64,000 nucleotides of DNA from UBA11591 sp040220895 (GTDB lineage Bacteria; Bacteroidota; Bacteroidia; Flavobacteriales_E; Vicingaceae), in contig JAVJVY010000017.1 in NCBI GenBank assembly GCA_040220895.1, forward strand, positions 106,602 through 170,601, read 5' to 3'. The translations under genes were made by a program, and so were the position numbers. The notes under the pieces are model-generated. The model worked only from the letters and a program-made list of their open reading frames with translations. It did not search any database and was not told the origin of the DNA. Of the stretch, positions 52,279 through 61,700 are shown one piece after another. The first letter of the stretch is position 1. Each line of letters starts with the position of its first letter.

Positions 52279-54158
52279 TAATAAAACACCGTTGGTTTGA
52301 TGAAGATGTTCAGCTTGTCTGATTTCCTGCTGCGAGTCCTTGTGCTGAACAGGTATTTGATAATAGGAATTCTGGCCAGCAACGGTGTACCAGTCCCGCT
52401 GTCTTCGATCGATTTTTGCTCCAGTCCTCCCAATAAGATCATTTCTTCATTTTTTACCCGCACGAGCGAACTAAAACTACGGGTGACCGATCCCGGAGGT
52501 GCATCGGGCGAAACCCGGGCGGTGAAATCCGATTGTTCGACCGAAATATCGAGGGTGATCTGTTCATCTCCGGACACAAAGGGTTTAATGGTGACGGTCA
52601 AGTCGGCATTGACACTTTGATAGGTTCGTGTGATGATGTTCTGCGGGTTTTGGGACCCAATCACGTTATTTGATTCCACGGCGTAGTATTCTGTATTTCC
52701 AACACTAAGCGTTGCTTCATTCCCATTCAGCGTGGCCAGTTTTGGCGTGGATCGGACTTTTAGAATCCCCTGGTCTTCGAGTGCCTGAATGGTCAGGTAG
52801 AAATTCGGGGTGACCTTGCCGAGTTTGAACCATCCAAATCCATTCAGGCTTTCGACCAAATTATTGACCGAATTGCTGTTCAGGCTGTAGTTAACAGAGG
52901 GGTAAAGCTGACCCGAAGAGGGCGGAGCGACGTCCTCACCGATTCCTGCCCTTACGCCGGTGGAAGTGGTATGGCCGCTCGAATAATCGATGATCATGAC
53001 TTCAATCAATACAACGGGAACGACCTTGTCAATGCTCCTGAGGAAGTATTCTATTTCATTAATATTTGGCTCCGATCCGCTTAGGACCAAGCTGTTTAGG
53101 TCGTTGAATTCTTTGATGGTCACTCCGGTTTTTATTTCGGCAGGTATGTGTTCGATGATGTTCTCTACGCTTCGGTGCTGCAATTCTACAACTCTGGTGG
53201 CGCGCAGATCTTCGATCTTCCGATCACCTATCAGGTAGATATCGTTCATTTCGCGGTAAGTGTATGCTGTAGCTTTGAACAAATGATCCAGAAAATCGCT
53301 GTAGCTGAAGTCGCGGATGTTCAACGAAGTATTGCTGCTCGGCACGGTGAGCATGTAGTAGTTAATGCCTAGCGAGTTACTGACAGCCCTGAAAATATCG
53401 GAAATGGGCGTTTCAGTGGCCGAAACACTGATGCTATTCGGGTCAACTGCGCTGAATTCAAAATTTCCACTGTTGAAATTACCCGAAGCGCGCTGATTCA
53501 TTGATTTCGCCACCGCGATATCTTTTTTGGACAAGATGTAGAATCCATCGCCGCTCAAGGTCATTTCTAAGTTATTGGCCATGGCAAATTTTTCAATGGC
53601 ATTGTCAAAAGGCATGTTGAGGATGTAGGCACTGATTTTTTGTTGCTCCAGCCCAACGTCGGCGATGACATTTTTTTTACTTTCCGAGGTGATCTCTTTT
53701 AAAACCTCGTTCAGAGGAACATTCTGAAAATCGAGGGATATGCTGTTGTCTTCGCCTTGGTAAGTTACCCGCTTCATCACCGGGGCATCGACAGGCACTT
53801 CTTCAAAAGGAGCGATGGTGATGATGCTTCCGATCATCTGTATGTCAAGCTTGTATTTTCGTGCAAGAAACACCAGAATATCCGAAACAGTGACGTCCAC
53901 AAAGTTATTCGTGATCTTCAAGTCCAGGGTTGGATCGACACTGATGTTCAGCTTGTTAGCCAGGGCAATTCCCCGCAGAAATTCCTCCAGTTCCACCTCA
54001 TCGACCGAAATTTCGATTTTCTCGTCCAGGCCGGCCACATCCATCTTCAAAGCTTCCAATTCCTGTTCAATGCGACTAAAACGATCTTGGGCCTTGAGCG
54101 TTGCCGATGATGCGACCAACAGGACGAAAAGCAGGACGTGGCATCTATTCAATTTCAT
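52278..54158 (-). CDS. gspD: Secretin (GspD/PilQ family outer-membrane pore)
   Basis: The 626-residue protein has a signal peptide (1-23, ending LKAQ) and N-terminal secretin modules: a short N0/STN-type domain (about 45-120, ISVDPTLDLKITNNFVDVTV), further N domains (about 130-400, with STN-like SISLDFQNVPLNEVLKEI), and the secretin core (about 410-626). The core has TPKLATLNGNEATLSVGN, then FSSLVRVKNEEMILLGGL and GTPLLARIPIIKYLFSTR near the end. It forms the multimeric outer-membrane channel. It overlaps gspE by 4 bases. Confidence 0.95.
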   Translation of the reverse strand: MKLNRCHVLLFVLLVASSATLKAQDRFSRIEQELEALKMDVAGLDEKIEISVDEVELEEFLRGIALANKLNISVDPTLDLKITNNFVDVTVSDILVFLARKYKLDIQMIGSIITIAPFEEVPVDAPVMKRVTYQGEDNSISLDFQNVPLNEVLKEITSESKKNVIADVGLEQQKISAYILNMPFDNAIEKFAMANNLEMTLSGDGFYILSKKDIAVAKSMNQRASGNFNSGNFEFSAVDPNSISVSATETPISDIFRAVSNSLGINYYMLTVPSSNTSLNIRDFSYSDFLDHLFKATAYTYREMNDIYLIGDRKIEDLRATRVVELQHRSVENIIEHIPAEIKTGVTIKEFNDLNSLVLSGSEPNINEIEYFLRSIDKVVPVVLIEVMIIDYSSGHTTSTGVRAGIGEDVAPPSSGQLYPSVNYSLNSNSVNNLVESLNGFGWFKLGKVTPNFYLTIQALEDQGILKVRSTPKLATLNGNEATLSVGNTEYYAVESNNVIGSQNPQNIITRTYQSVNADLTVTIKPFVSGDEQITLDISVEQSDFTARVSPDAPPGSVTRSFSSLVRVKNEEMILLGGLEQKSIEDSGTGTPLLARIPIIKYLFSTRTRSRKSDKLNIFIKPTVFY

Positions 54159-55588
54159 GATTCGTTTAACAAGTGATGGATCTCTTCAAGGCTGGTCTGT
54201 CCATCCGAGAATAGTTTGATGGCCTGATCTGCCATGGGCGTGACCCTGTGTTTTTTTAGCAATTCCCGGACATTGAACGCACTATTTTTTATGCATTCTG
54301 CAAATTCCCCGTTGATCGGTATTACTTCATAAATGGCCTTTCTACCGTAGAACCCGCTGTCATGGCAATGTGGGCAACCCTTAGGCCTGAAATGTTGACT
54401 TACCGGTGGCCTGCTGTAGGACGCTGGCCAGTCTTCCGGTAACAAGATTTCGGGGCTTTTGCATTCGGGGCATAAAAGTCGAACAAGGCGCTGGGCCACC
54501 GAGGCGTTCAGCGTGCTGGCGAGCAAATAGGGAGGTATCCCCATATCAACCAAACGCGAAACGGTAGACCAGGCCGAGTTCGTATGAATAGTGGACAACA
54601 CAAGGTGTCCGGTCAATGCGGCCCGTATCGCCATTTGCGCCGTAGGTTCATCCCTGATCTCACCGAGCATGATAATGTCGGGATCCTGTCTCAAAAAAGA
54701 TCGAAGCGCGTCAGTGAATCCCAGCCCGATGTCCTCTTTAAGTTGGACTTGATTGATTCCCTCCAGGGTATATTCCACCGGATCTTCAATGGTCAGAATG
54801 TTGGTATCAACATTGTTTAAGATTTTTAAAGAGGCGTACAAGGTGGTGGTTTTTCCAGATCCTGTAGGTCCGCTGATCAACACCATGCCGTTTGGTTTTC
54901 TGATGGCCTCCTCAAAAGCCTTGAGCTGAATCTCGTTGAATCCCAGCGAGGTCAGGTCAATGTCGGTAGCATCTCGACTCAGTATTCTCAAAACCACTTT
55001 TTCTCCGTACAAGGTAGGCAGTACCGAAACCCTTAGGTCGAATTTTTTGTGTCCCTCGCGAATTTCAATTCGTCCATCTTGCGGCAGACGCTTCTCTGAT
55101 ATGTCTAACCTGGCCTTGATCTTAATCTTGTTGATCATTGCCGGATAATCTTCCCCCGGAATGACGAATTGTTCTGTTAGTTTACCGTCAATGCGCAGTC
55201 TGATTCGGCAACGGTCCTCGTAGCGCTCCACATGAATGTCACTGGAACCAACATCGTTGGCCTGATGAATGACAAACAGCAGAAAATCGTCAGAGCGACT
55301 GATTTCAGACTGTAACATTTTGCCTTGCTGATTTCGGCTCTTGCGGTAATGATTGGAAAGCAGTTGGGTCATCAGTGCCGCTTCGATAAATTCCACCGCA
55401 ACGTTTTTCCCAAAAAGCAATTCGATCTCTTCTTTAATGTTCTCATTCCAGTGATCACCCTGAACCAATAAATGCATTTCTCCCGATGTGACAGAAAGTG
55501 GAATAATGCGGTATTGCCACGCCTGCTGGCTTGTTACCTGCTGTATGACTTCGACCGAAATCGATTTTAAATCGCCCGCAGCCATCAT
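54155..55588 (-). CDS. gspE: Secretion/pilus assembly ATPase GspE/PilB
   Basis: The 477-residue ATPase has an N-terminal domain (about 5-85), Walker A GPTGSGKT in LISGPTGSGKTTTLYAS, the Asp box TIEDPVEY, Walker B IIMLGEIRDEPTAQMAIRAA and the His box STIHTN. The C-terminal tetracysteine zinc site (CPEC ... CPHC) is intact, as in GspE and PilB and unlike the retraction ATPase PilT. It powers pseudopilus extension. It overlaps the prepilin peptidase gene and gspD by 4 bases each. Confidence 0.97.
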   Translation of the reverse strand: MMAAGDLKSISVEVIQQVTSQQAWQYRIIPLSVTSGEMHLLVQGDHWNENIKEEIELLFGKNVAVEFIEAALMTQLLSNHYRKSRNQQGKMLQSEISRSDDFLLFVIHQANDVGSSDIHVERYEDRCRIRLRIDGKLTEQFVIPGEDYPAMINKIKIKARLDISEKRLPQDGRIEIREGHKKFDLRVSVLPTLYGEKVVLRILSRDATDIDLTSLGFNEIQLKAFEEAIRKPNGMVLISGPTGSGKTTTLYASLKILNNVDTNILTIEDPVEYTLEGINQVQLKEDIGLGFTDALRSFLRQDPDIIMLGEIRDEPTAQMAIRAALTGHLVLSTIHTNSAWSTVSRLVDMGIPPYLLASTLNASVAQRLVRLLCPECKSPEILLPEDWPASYSRPPVSQHFRPKGCPHCHDSGFYGRKAIYEVIPINGEFAECIKNSAFNVRELLKKHRVTPMADQAIKLFSDGQTSLEEIHHLLNES

Positions 55589-56109
55589 TGCACAAAGAAG
55601 GTTAAACCATTGAGTTTAAACATGGAAAAGCCCTCACCGGTGGAATCATAGATCAATAGTGAAACGAAGGCCAGATTCATGTAAAAGATCAGGGGAATGA
55701 ATCGGGAAGAATTCGATTTGAACAACACATAAAGGGAATGCACGACCAACGTTAGAAGGAAACTTCCAAAGAGAAAATAAATGAAATTAACGGGGTGAAA
55801 GACCAAGCCAAAAGTAAGTATCATCAGCACATCTCCCAGCCCGAGTAATCGATCAATGACCTTGCTGCGCTTGCCTTCTTTAATACTAAAGTGCAGTTTG
55901 AGCACGGCGAAAAGGGCCAGGCAGATCAGGCAATTGATCACAAAGTATTTCAACAGGACCAAGGCGCCCAGATTACTCATTAAGGCCAGTGCCGACAAGC
56001 ACAGGGCAGACAGGGCAAAAAGCAGCTTGTGCACCGAGCGGTAGCGCAGGTCTTCATACGCCATAAGCAGCAGAACGCAAGAAACGCAGGTGTAAGTCAA
56101 TAGTACCAT
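55585..56109 (-). CDS. Prepilin peptidase-like protein (A24 family, GxGD)
   Basis: The product is 174 residues from ATG 56109, which overlaps the pilin stop as TGATG; a frame open to 56157 would overlap the pilin gene by 49 bases. It has about six membrane segments. The first catalytic Asp is in MAYEDLRYRSVH after helix 1, and the second lies in RLLGLGDVLMILTFG, a GxGD motif. There is no N-terminal methylase zinc domain, so it resembles the short TadV/CpaA type. It should process the four pseudopilins of the operon. The motif match is good but the sequence is divergent. Confidence 0.72.
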   Translation of the reverse strand: MVLLTYTCVSCVLLLMAYEDLRYRSVHKLLFALSALCLSALALMSNLGALVLLKYFVINCLICLALFAVLKLHFSIKEGKRSKVIDRLLGLGDVLMILTFGLVFHPVNFIYFLFGSFLLTLVVHSLYVLFKSNSSRFIPLIFYMNLAFVSLLIYDSTGEGFSMFKLNGLTFFVQ

Positions 56110-56516
56110 CAGTCCTTTATTACTTCTTTCAGTTTTTTGTTCTGATCGATCTGCCATACGTTGTACACGCCGTCGCCGTCAAAGTCGGTGACGGCCGTGG
56201 CCGTGGCCTTGAAGGTGTTATTTGTCGATTCCACCACGCTGATGCGGTAATTGGCATTGCCTCCATCCTCTACCAGATCGGCGTGTTCAAAACCGATTTC
56301 TTCGAGCTCTTGAGAGAACTTGCTGTACATGTAGAAATGGTTTTTTTCAAGGGTGTACAGGTGCTCTAGCTGCAGCTGAGCTTCGGTGCTTTTGGCCTTT
56401 GAAATAATGGGCATTAGCTTGGGCAGGGCCATCATAACCAGAATACCGATGATGACCAGAACGATCAATAGCTCGGTTAGGGTAAAGGCCCGAAGACGTG
56501 CGTTTGTTGTTTTCAT
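56109..56516 (-). CDS. Major pseudopilin (GspG/PilA type)
   Basis: The 135-residue protein has the prepilin N terminus MKTTNARLRA then FTLTELLIVLVIIGILVMMA, with Glu at +5 and Ala instead of Gly before the cleavage site. A C-terminal globular domain ends with DFDGDGVYNVWQIDQN, a DxDGDG metal-binding loop in the position of the GspG calcium site. It should be the main subunit of the pseudopilus. It is the first gene of the operon and has a 24-base palindrome directly before its ATG. Confidence 0.88.
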   Translation of the reverse strand: MKTTNARLRAFTLTELLIVLVIIGILVMMALPKLMPIISKAKSTEAQLQLEHLYTLEKNHFYMYSKFSQELEEIGFEHADLVEDGGNANYRISVVESTNNTFKATATAVTDFDGDGVYNVWQIDQNKKLKEVIKD

Positions 56517-56540
56517 CTCGTAGGGTTTAAAGCCGACGAG
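56517..56540. promoter_or_regulatory. 24-bp imperfect palindrome abutting the pseudopilin start
   Basis: CTCGT (56517-56521) pairs with ACGAG (56536-56540), GG with CC further in, centred on TTTAAA. It ends exactly at the start codon of the first operon gene. It could be an operator or an RNA hairpin that affects translation. Confidence 0.45.
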
Positions 56541-56860
56541 ATTCAGATCTTAAAGTGTTTTCAGGAAATGCTCGCCAGTGAAACAAACTTATGGAAGAAT
56601 TTTCCAAATCGATGTAAGAACCAGTAAATCAAGTTGTTAATAACTTCTTAATTTTTATTTTCTTATCAAAATCAACATTAAATCTTTGATTTGGATAAAG
56701 GTAATCCTAGGGGAAATTCAATTCAAGGACAAATTCCTTCCAAAACGTACACCACTACTGAAAATCAATTTATTAACAGGGCTGTTGATAAGTTTTCACG
56801 TTCCATTGGCCTCATTTTTTTTTCAATTTAATTCGGTGTAGGATTGTTCGAACCCGCGAA
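56541..56860. other. AT-rich intergenic region, no gene seen
   Basis: About 320 bases between the divergent pseudopilin and helical-protein genes. I see no credible ORF, tRNA, terminator or clear TAnnTTTG promoter on either strand. It must hold the start region of the 13-gene operon, so an unrecognised promoter is likely. Confidence 0.6.
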
Positions 56861-58225
56861 ATGCACCCCACATATATGGTACTTGACAGCAGCGAAATTA
56901 TACCGACATTAAAATCTTCTGAACGAGACGAATTTATTGCCCTTTCATTGCATTCGAAAGGCGATTTCGCAACTCTTAAAATGTTAAATTCTACCGAAAA
57001 AGGCAATACCGAGCAATTAGAAAATGTTGATAATCAGTATATTGAAAAAAACCTTCCGAATTACTTACTGCATACAATCAAATTGAAGGAGAGTCCGACA
57101 AGAACGAGCTACGAAGAATTTGAAAAAATCCTACAAAAACAGGTCTTAATCGCCCAAGAGTTGTTCTCAAGAGGAATGGCAGGACAGGCCCTAAAAATTC
57201 TAAAGAGAGCAAAAAATGCGGCCTATAAAAAAGAGTGCCTGGACGTGATACTTTTTGTTTCCAGTGTTATTCATCGCATTGAAGTATCTCTAGGCGATCG
57301 TTCAGGTACAGAAGCGTACATGAACGAACTGCAATCACTCAGTTCTGCAAAAATTTGGCTCGAACAAGAAGTGAATTGTGTAAAAAAATACTTGGATGGT
57401 CAAGAAGGGTTAATGGATCTTCCGTGCATGAGCGGCGAAACAGACCATTTTTCTGTCATCAGCACCATTCAATATGGGCTTTCAAAGATCAAAGAGTGTC
57501 TTGCTCATATGAAAAATAAGAATCCATCAGGTCTTAAGTCTTCATTGATCAAGCTAAACTCGTTATTTCAAAACGAGAAACAATTTCCAACCAGGATTTA
57601 TGATTTAGTATTGAAACTTAATGCTCTTGTTTCTATAAATATCCCCGGGTCAATGAGAAATGAAATTGTGCTGCATAAGCTCCGTCATCGAAATGGAAGA
57701 AAATGGCGCTATTTCGAACTGCGTTTTCTTCATGCAGGATCAAACAAAAGAGAATTAAAAAAATTGTTAAAAAACCTGAATACGACTGAAAAGGATGCAA
57801 ATTTCATATTGATGGAAGCCATTATCCTTTTTGAGGGAGGTCAGTTTAAGCAGTGCCTCGATTATTTAGAGGCGAGTTTCTATCAGTTAAAAATAGAAAA
57901 GCCAACCTACTTTGGCACGAAACTTCTTCAGCTTCTATGTCAAATTGAATTAGGCAGGCACTATTTAGTGGAATATGGATTACAAAACTACAGAAAGTAT
58001 GTTCTTGCTAATAAGGACTCGATGACAGAGATATACCATAACATATTGATGGTGTTGGAAGGAATGATGCGATCCAATTATTCCTTTTCCAATCTAAAAA
58101 AGAAGTCAGTTGACTATGGACTTGCTCTCGAAAACCTTTGTCCTCAGGCCGACTTTTTTCAACCTCAGTTGCCACTATTTAAACATTGGTTACAGTCTAA
58201 GCTAACTGCTAGTGCAAAATGTTGA
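56861..58225 (+). CDS. Helical TPR-like protein, not recognised
   Basis: The 454-residue protein has no signal peptide and no membrane helix, and looks almost wholly alpha-helical. Segments such as EKILQKQVLIAQELFSRGMA, GQALKILKRAKNAAYKKECL and ILMEAIILFEGGQFKQCLDY have the spacing of TPR or similar helical repeats. I do not recognise a family. The gene is visibly more AT-rich than its neighbours, and the start is the first ATG of the frame. It faces away from the secretion operon, and precedes the secreted and RHS genes with a 124-base gap in which I see nothing. Confidence 0.7.
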   Translation: MHPTYMVLDSSEIIPTLKSSERDEFIALSLHSKGDFATLKMLNSTEKGNTEQLENVDNQYIEKNLPNYLLHTIKLKESPTRTSYEEFEKILQKQVLIAQELFSRGMAGQALKILKRAKNAAYKKECLDVILFVSSVIHRIEVSLGDRSGTEAYMNELQSLSSAKIWLEQEVNCVKKYLDGQEGLMDLPCMSGETDHFSVISTIQYGLSKIKECLAHMKNKNPSGLKSSLIKLNSLFQNEKQFPTRIYDLVLKLNALVSINIPGSMRNEIVLHKLRHRNGRKWRYFELRFLHAGSNKRELKKLLKNLNTTEKDANFILMEAIILFEGGQFKQCLDYLEASFYQLKIEKPTYFGTKLLQLLCQIELGRHYLVEYGLQNYRKYVLANKDSMTEIYHNILMVLEGMMRSNYSFSNLKKKSVDYGLALENLCPQADFFQPQLPLFKHWLQSKLTASAKC

Positions 58226-58349
58226 TTATCAGATTCATGCATTCAGAGATATTCTTTTAGAATAAGTATTTTTTCATTTTTTTATACTCATACTTTCCTT
58301 TTAAGCTCAGGTATTGAGCCCTAGCTTAGTCATACCTTTTAACTGAGCC

Positions 58350-58751
58350 ATGGCAAAGCAGATTTTCTTATTCACATTACTGTTGCATACAATGAGCGTT
58401 TATTCGCAATCGACACTTTCATACAATGTCACCGCAACACCTTCCCAGAATCCGGTAAATAATTTTGATACCGTATATAGTTTTCATTGTTTTTTGACGA
58501 TACCGGACACCTCTAATGTATCGTACATTTTGGTAAAGATGGGCACTAATCTGGGTTGGAGTAATGTCGTCGATCACGACTTCGAATATGATGTTGACGC
58601 TGGCTTGCCCTCTGGACTGGATTATGTCAGATCAGGAAATGAAATAACACTGTCTTTGGGAAATCGAACAATGGATTCCTATTTTCTGCAAGTGTCACTA
58701 AAGGATACATCGAACAATGTATCCAGTCCTATTTTATGGAATAACAACTAA
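58350..58751 (+). CDS. Small secreted protein, not recognised
   Basis: The 133-residue protein has a signal peptide (1-19, ending SVYSQ) followed by a single beta-rich domain (SFHCFLTIPDTSNVSYILVK, MDSYFLQVSLKDTSNNVSSP) that could be a beta-sandwich. One cysteine is present. The stop is 11 bases before the start of the giant RHS protein, so these are probably cotranscribed. I do not recognise the family. A partner or periplasmic factor for the large protein is one possibility. Confidence 0.6.
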   Translation: MAKQIFLFTLLLHTMSVYSQSTLSYNVTATPSQNPVNNFDTVYSFHCFLTIPDTSNVSYILVKMGTNLGWSNVVDHDFEYDVDAGLPSGLDYVRSGNEITLSLGNRTMDSYFLQVSLKDTSNNVSSPILWNNN

Positions 58752-58762
58752 TCCGAACCATT

Positions 58763-61700
58763 ATGTGTATCACGTTGGACTTATGCAAAAGAACTGTATC
58801 ATTCATTGTTGCTTCTCTTTTAATCCTGACGGTTTCTGCGCAGGATACCTTGTATATAAACATAGACCAAGACGCTGTCATTGATTTCCTGAATCCAAGC
58901 AATAACTATGGCAATTCAGACTTCATCGAGGCAGAAAGTTGGGACAACCCACCTTCAACGAAACGCTCTCTTATTCAATTTGGCTTGTCGACCGTTCCAA
59001 GTGGTGCCTACATTTATAGTGCCGATCTTATACTAGACGGCATTGGCCATGACAATGGAACTGGCAGCAATTCTTTTAAATTGCAACGTATTACCGAGGC
59101 TTGGAACGAAAGCACTGTATCTTGGGATTTAAAACCAGCAACTACCCCAGTTGATGAAGTGATCTTGTCGCAATCATCGAGTAACGATCAAGACTATATC
59201 ATTGATATCAAACATCATGTAAAAGATTGGCTGGAGGGCAGCAACAATAATGGCTTCATGCTGCGATTGGATCAAGAAACACCAACGGCGTTGATACAAT
59301 TTGCATCGAGTGATAATGTGGGTGCCGAAACTCCAAAGATTCGCATTATTTATGAGATTCCTTCACCAATCCGGGTCAGTATAAATACTCAGCTTGTTGA
59401 TCCTGTGAATTCCACCATTGGAGAAATTGATGTAGATGTTGATGGAGGTATACCGCCATATTCTTACAATTGGACGAGTGGAATTGACTCTTGGACCACT
59501 CAGGATATTTCTTCATTGCAAGCAGGTGACTATAATTTAACAATAACGGACGCCAACAGCAGCACGTACAGCACAAAAATTGGCATAGGATATAAATTAG
59601 GGTTTGATGGTGCAAACCAATACACTGCTCGAAATTATGATATTCTTGACCCATGTTTGCAAGTTGTTTCTTATGACAATTTCAACGCGGTTGAAACTTG
59701 GGAAGCCGGTGTGGTATCAGACAATGCTATTCCTGCGGCCACCGATGGTTGGGTGGAGTACGTGGTTGAAGCGGGAGATTTTAATCGGATGTTCGGTTTA
59801 ACTCAAACCGGCGACGGCGGAGGAAGTTGGACCAATATCAACTATGGATTATTCTTGAATGAACAAGGAGATTTGATTCGAGTGGAAGAAGGCTCTCAAT
59901 TCTCTCTCTCAGAGGGAACTTATCAACCAGGCGACGTTTTACGGATATCGCGTATTGGCGGCAATATAGTCTATGCGAAGAATAATAGTACAATTCACAC
60001 ATCAACCGCTACTACCGGAGCTCTTTCAATTGATTTGAACATCTATGATGCCAATCATGGGATTGCCGGGATATCCTCCTCAAATCCCGTCCCTTTTGCA
60101 ATTTCTTCGAGTGTGACGCAATGTACCAACTCAGGATCACCAAATGGAGCCATTGATATTACGTTATTGTACAATACCTTGGGCAGTGGAATAGTCTATG
60201 AATGGTTTGATAATAACTCAACTACGGTCGCAGCCACAAGTCAGGACAGAAATGGCATTTGCGATGGTACCTATTCCATTATGATTACCCATCCATCTAC
60301 CGATTATGCCATTGTTAAGCAATTCATTATTGTAAATGATCAGAATCTAAACTGGGAATTAACCACATTATACGACGAGAATGGTAATGTTACTGGCCAG
60401 AATAAAAAATATTTTAATAGAGAAGGCAGGTTGTTGCAAAGCCAGGTAAAAGACCTTGAGAATAACAACGTATTGGCCTCACAACCGGTTTATGACATAT
60501 ATGGCAGGCCCGTATTGCAAACCTTGTCAGCACCGACTTATAACAGCGCTTTTAACTATCACCCGCAATTTATCACAAATACAGAAGGGAACCCATATAA
60601 TCCAACCGATTTCGATATACCCAACTGGGATGCTCAAAGCACTTACATTTCTGCCGGACAAGTTGATAATCCTAGAATAGTCAGCGATATGGATAAAGGA
60701 TCGCTGGGTTGGTATTACAGCAACAATAATTCTTCCGAGTCTTACGTCGCCGCAACTTCATTCCCTTATAGCCGAATTGAAAATGACAAGAATGTTATGG
60801 GTGGGGTAAAGCGTAGTGCCGGACCACATGATATGTTGCGCATGGGATCCGGACATAATCCAAGTGTACACTACATGTTGTCTGCCGGGGAATTGAGAAG
60901 GGTCTATTCATATGGTGGATGGGCTGGTGAATTTATGTTTCAATCTGCCGCAACAGGTTGCAACGATCTCAGAATGGAGGATAATTTAAAGAAGCTGATA
61001 GCTTTTAAAACAATTTACATTGATCCGGATGGTAACGAAAGGATCTCTTTTACTTCATCAGACGGTTTAATGTTGGCATCGGCCTATTCGGGCACTGGTG
61101 ATAACGGTATCAATGTAGATACTTATGAAGTCACCTCCATTCTTCATCCACGAAAAGGACATTATGTGGATATTCATATCCCCAAGGGATGTGAAGGTAC
61201 ACTGACATTTACAAATAGTACCATAAACCCGAAGTACACCTATCAAATATTAGACTTGAAAACGGACCTTTATCTCGAATCCACACCCGGAATTACTGAT
61301 TTCAATACCCACCTACCTCTTGTTAATGGGAATCCCATTCCTGCGGGCGTTTACCGCATCACATGTGACGAATTACAGGGTGTTGGTCTAACCGAAGGCC
61401 TTCATATCAAGTATGATCTGAACTATTATGACTATACCTTACACTATTATGATAAGGCGGGTCGATTGATTTCAACTGTGCCACCAATGGGAGTGGATCT
61501 GTACAAGTCATATCCCACATATACGCATGGAACTTCATATTCTGACTTTGTCGTACAAGGCTCCGGAGAATCCATGACCTGGGGCCTCGGAACAACAGGC
61601 ACAACCGAAATAACTGTGAGTCAAACTACTGCCACCAGCACAGATCCGCATGTAACTAATCATTTCACTTTTTTTATAGATACGGAATCAGATGATTTAC

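Noticed and set aside
45335..56516. Twitching type IV pilus locus
   Set aside because: There is no PilT-like retraction ATPase, and the pilin has a GspG-like calcium loop. A pilus-like function without retraction stays possible.
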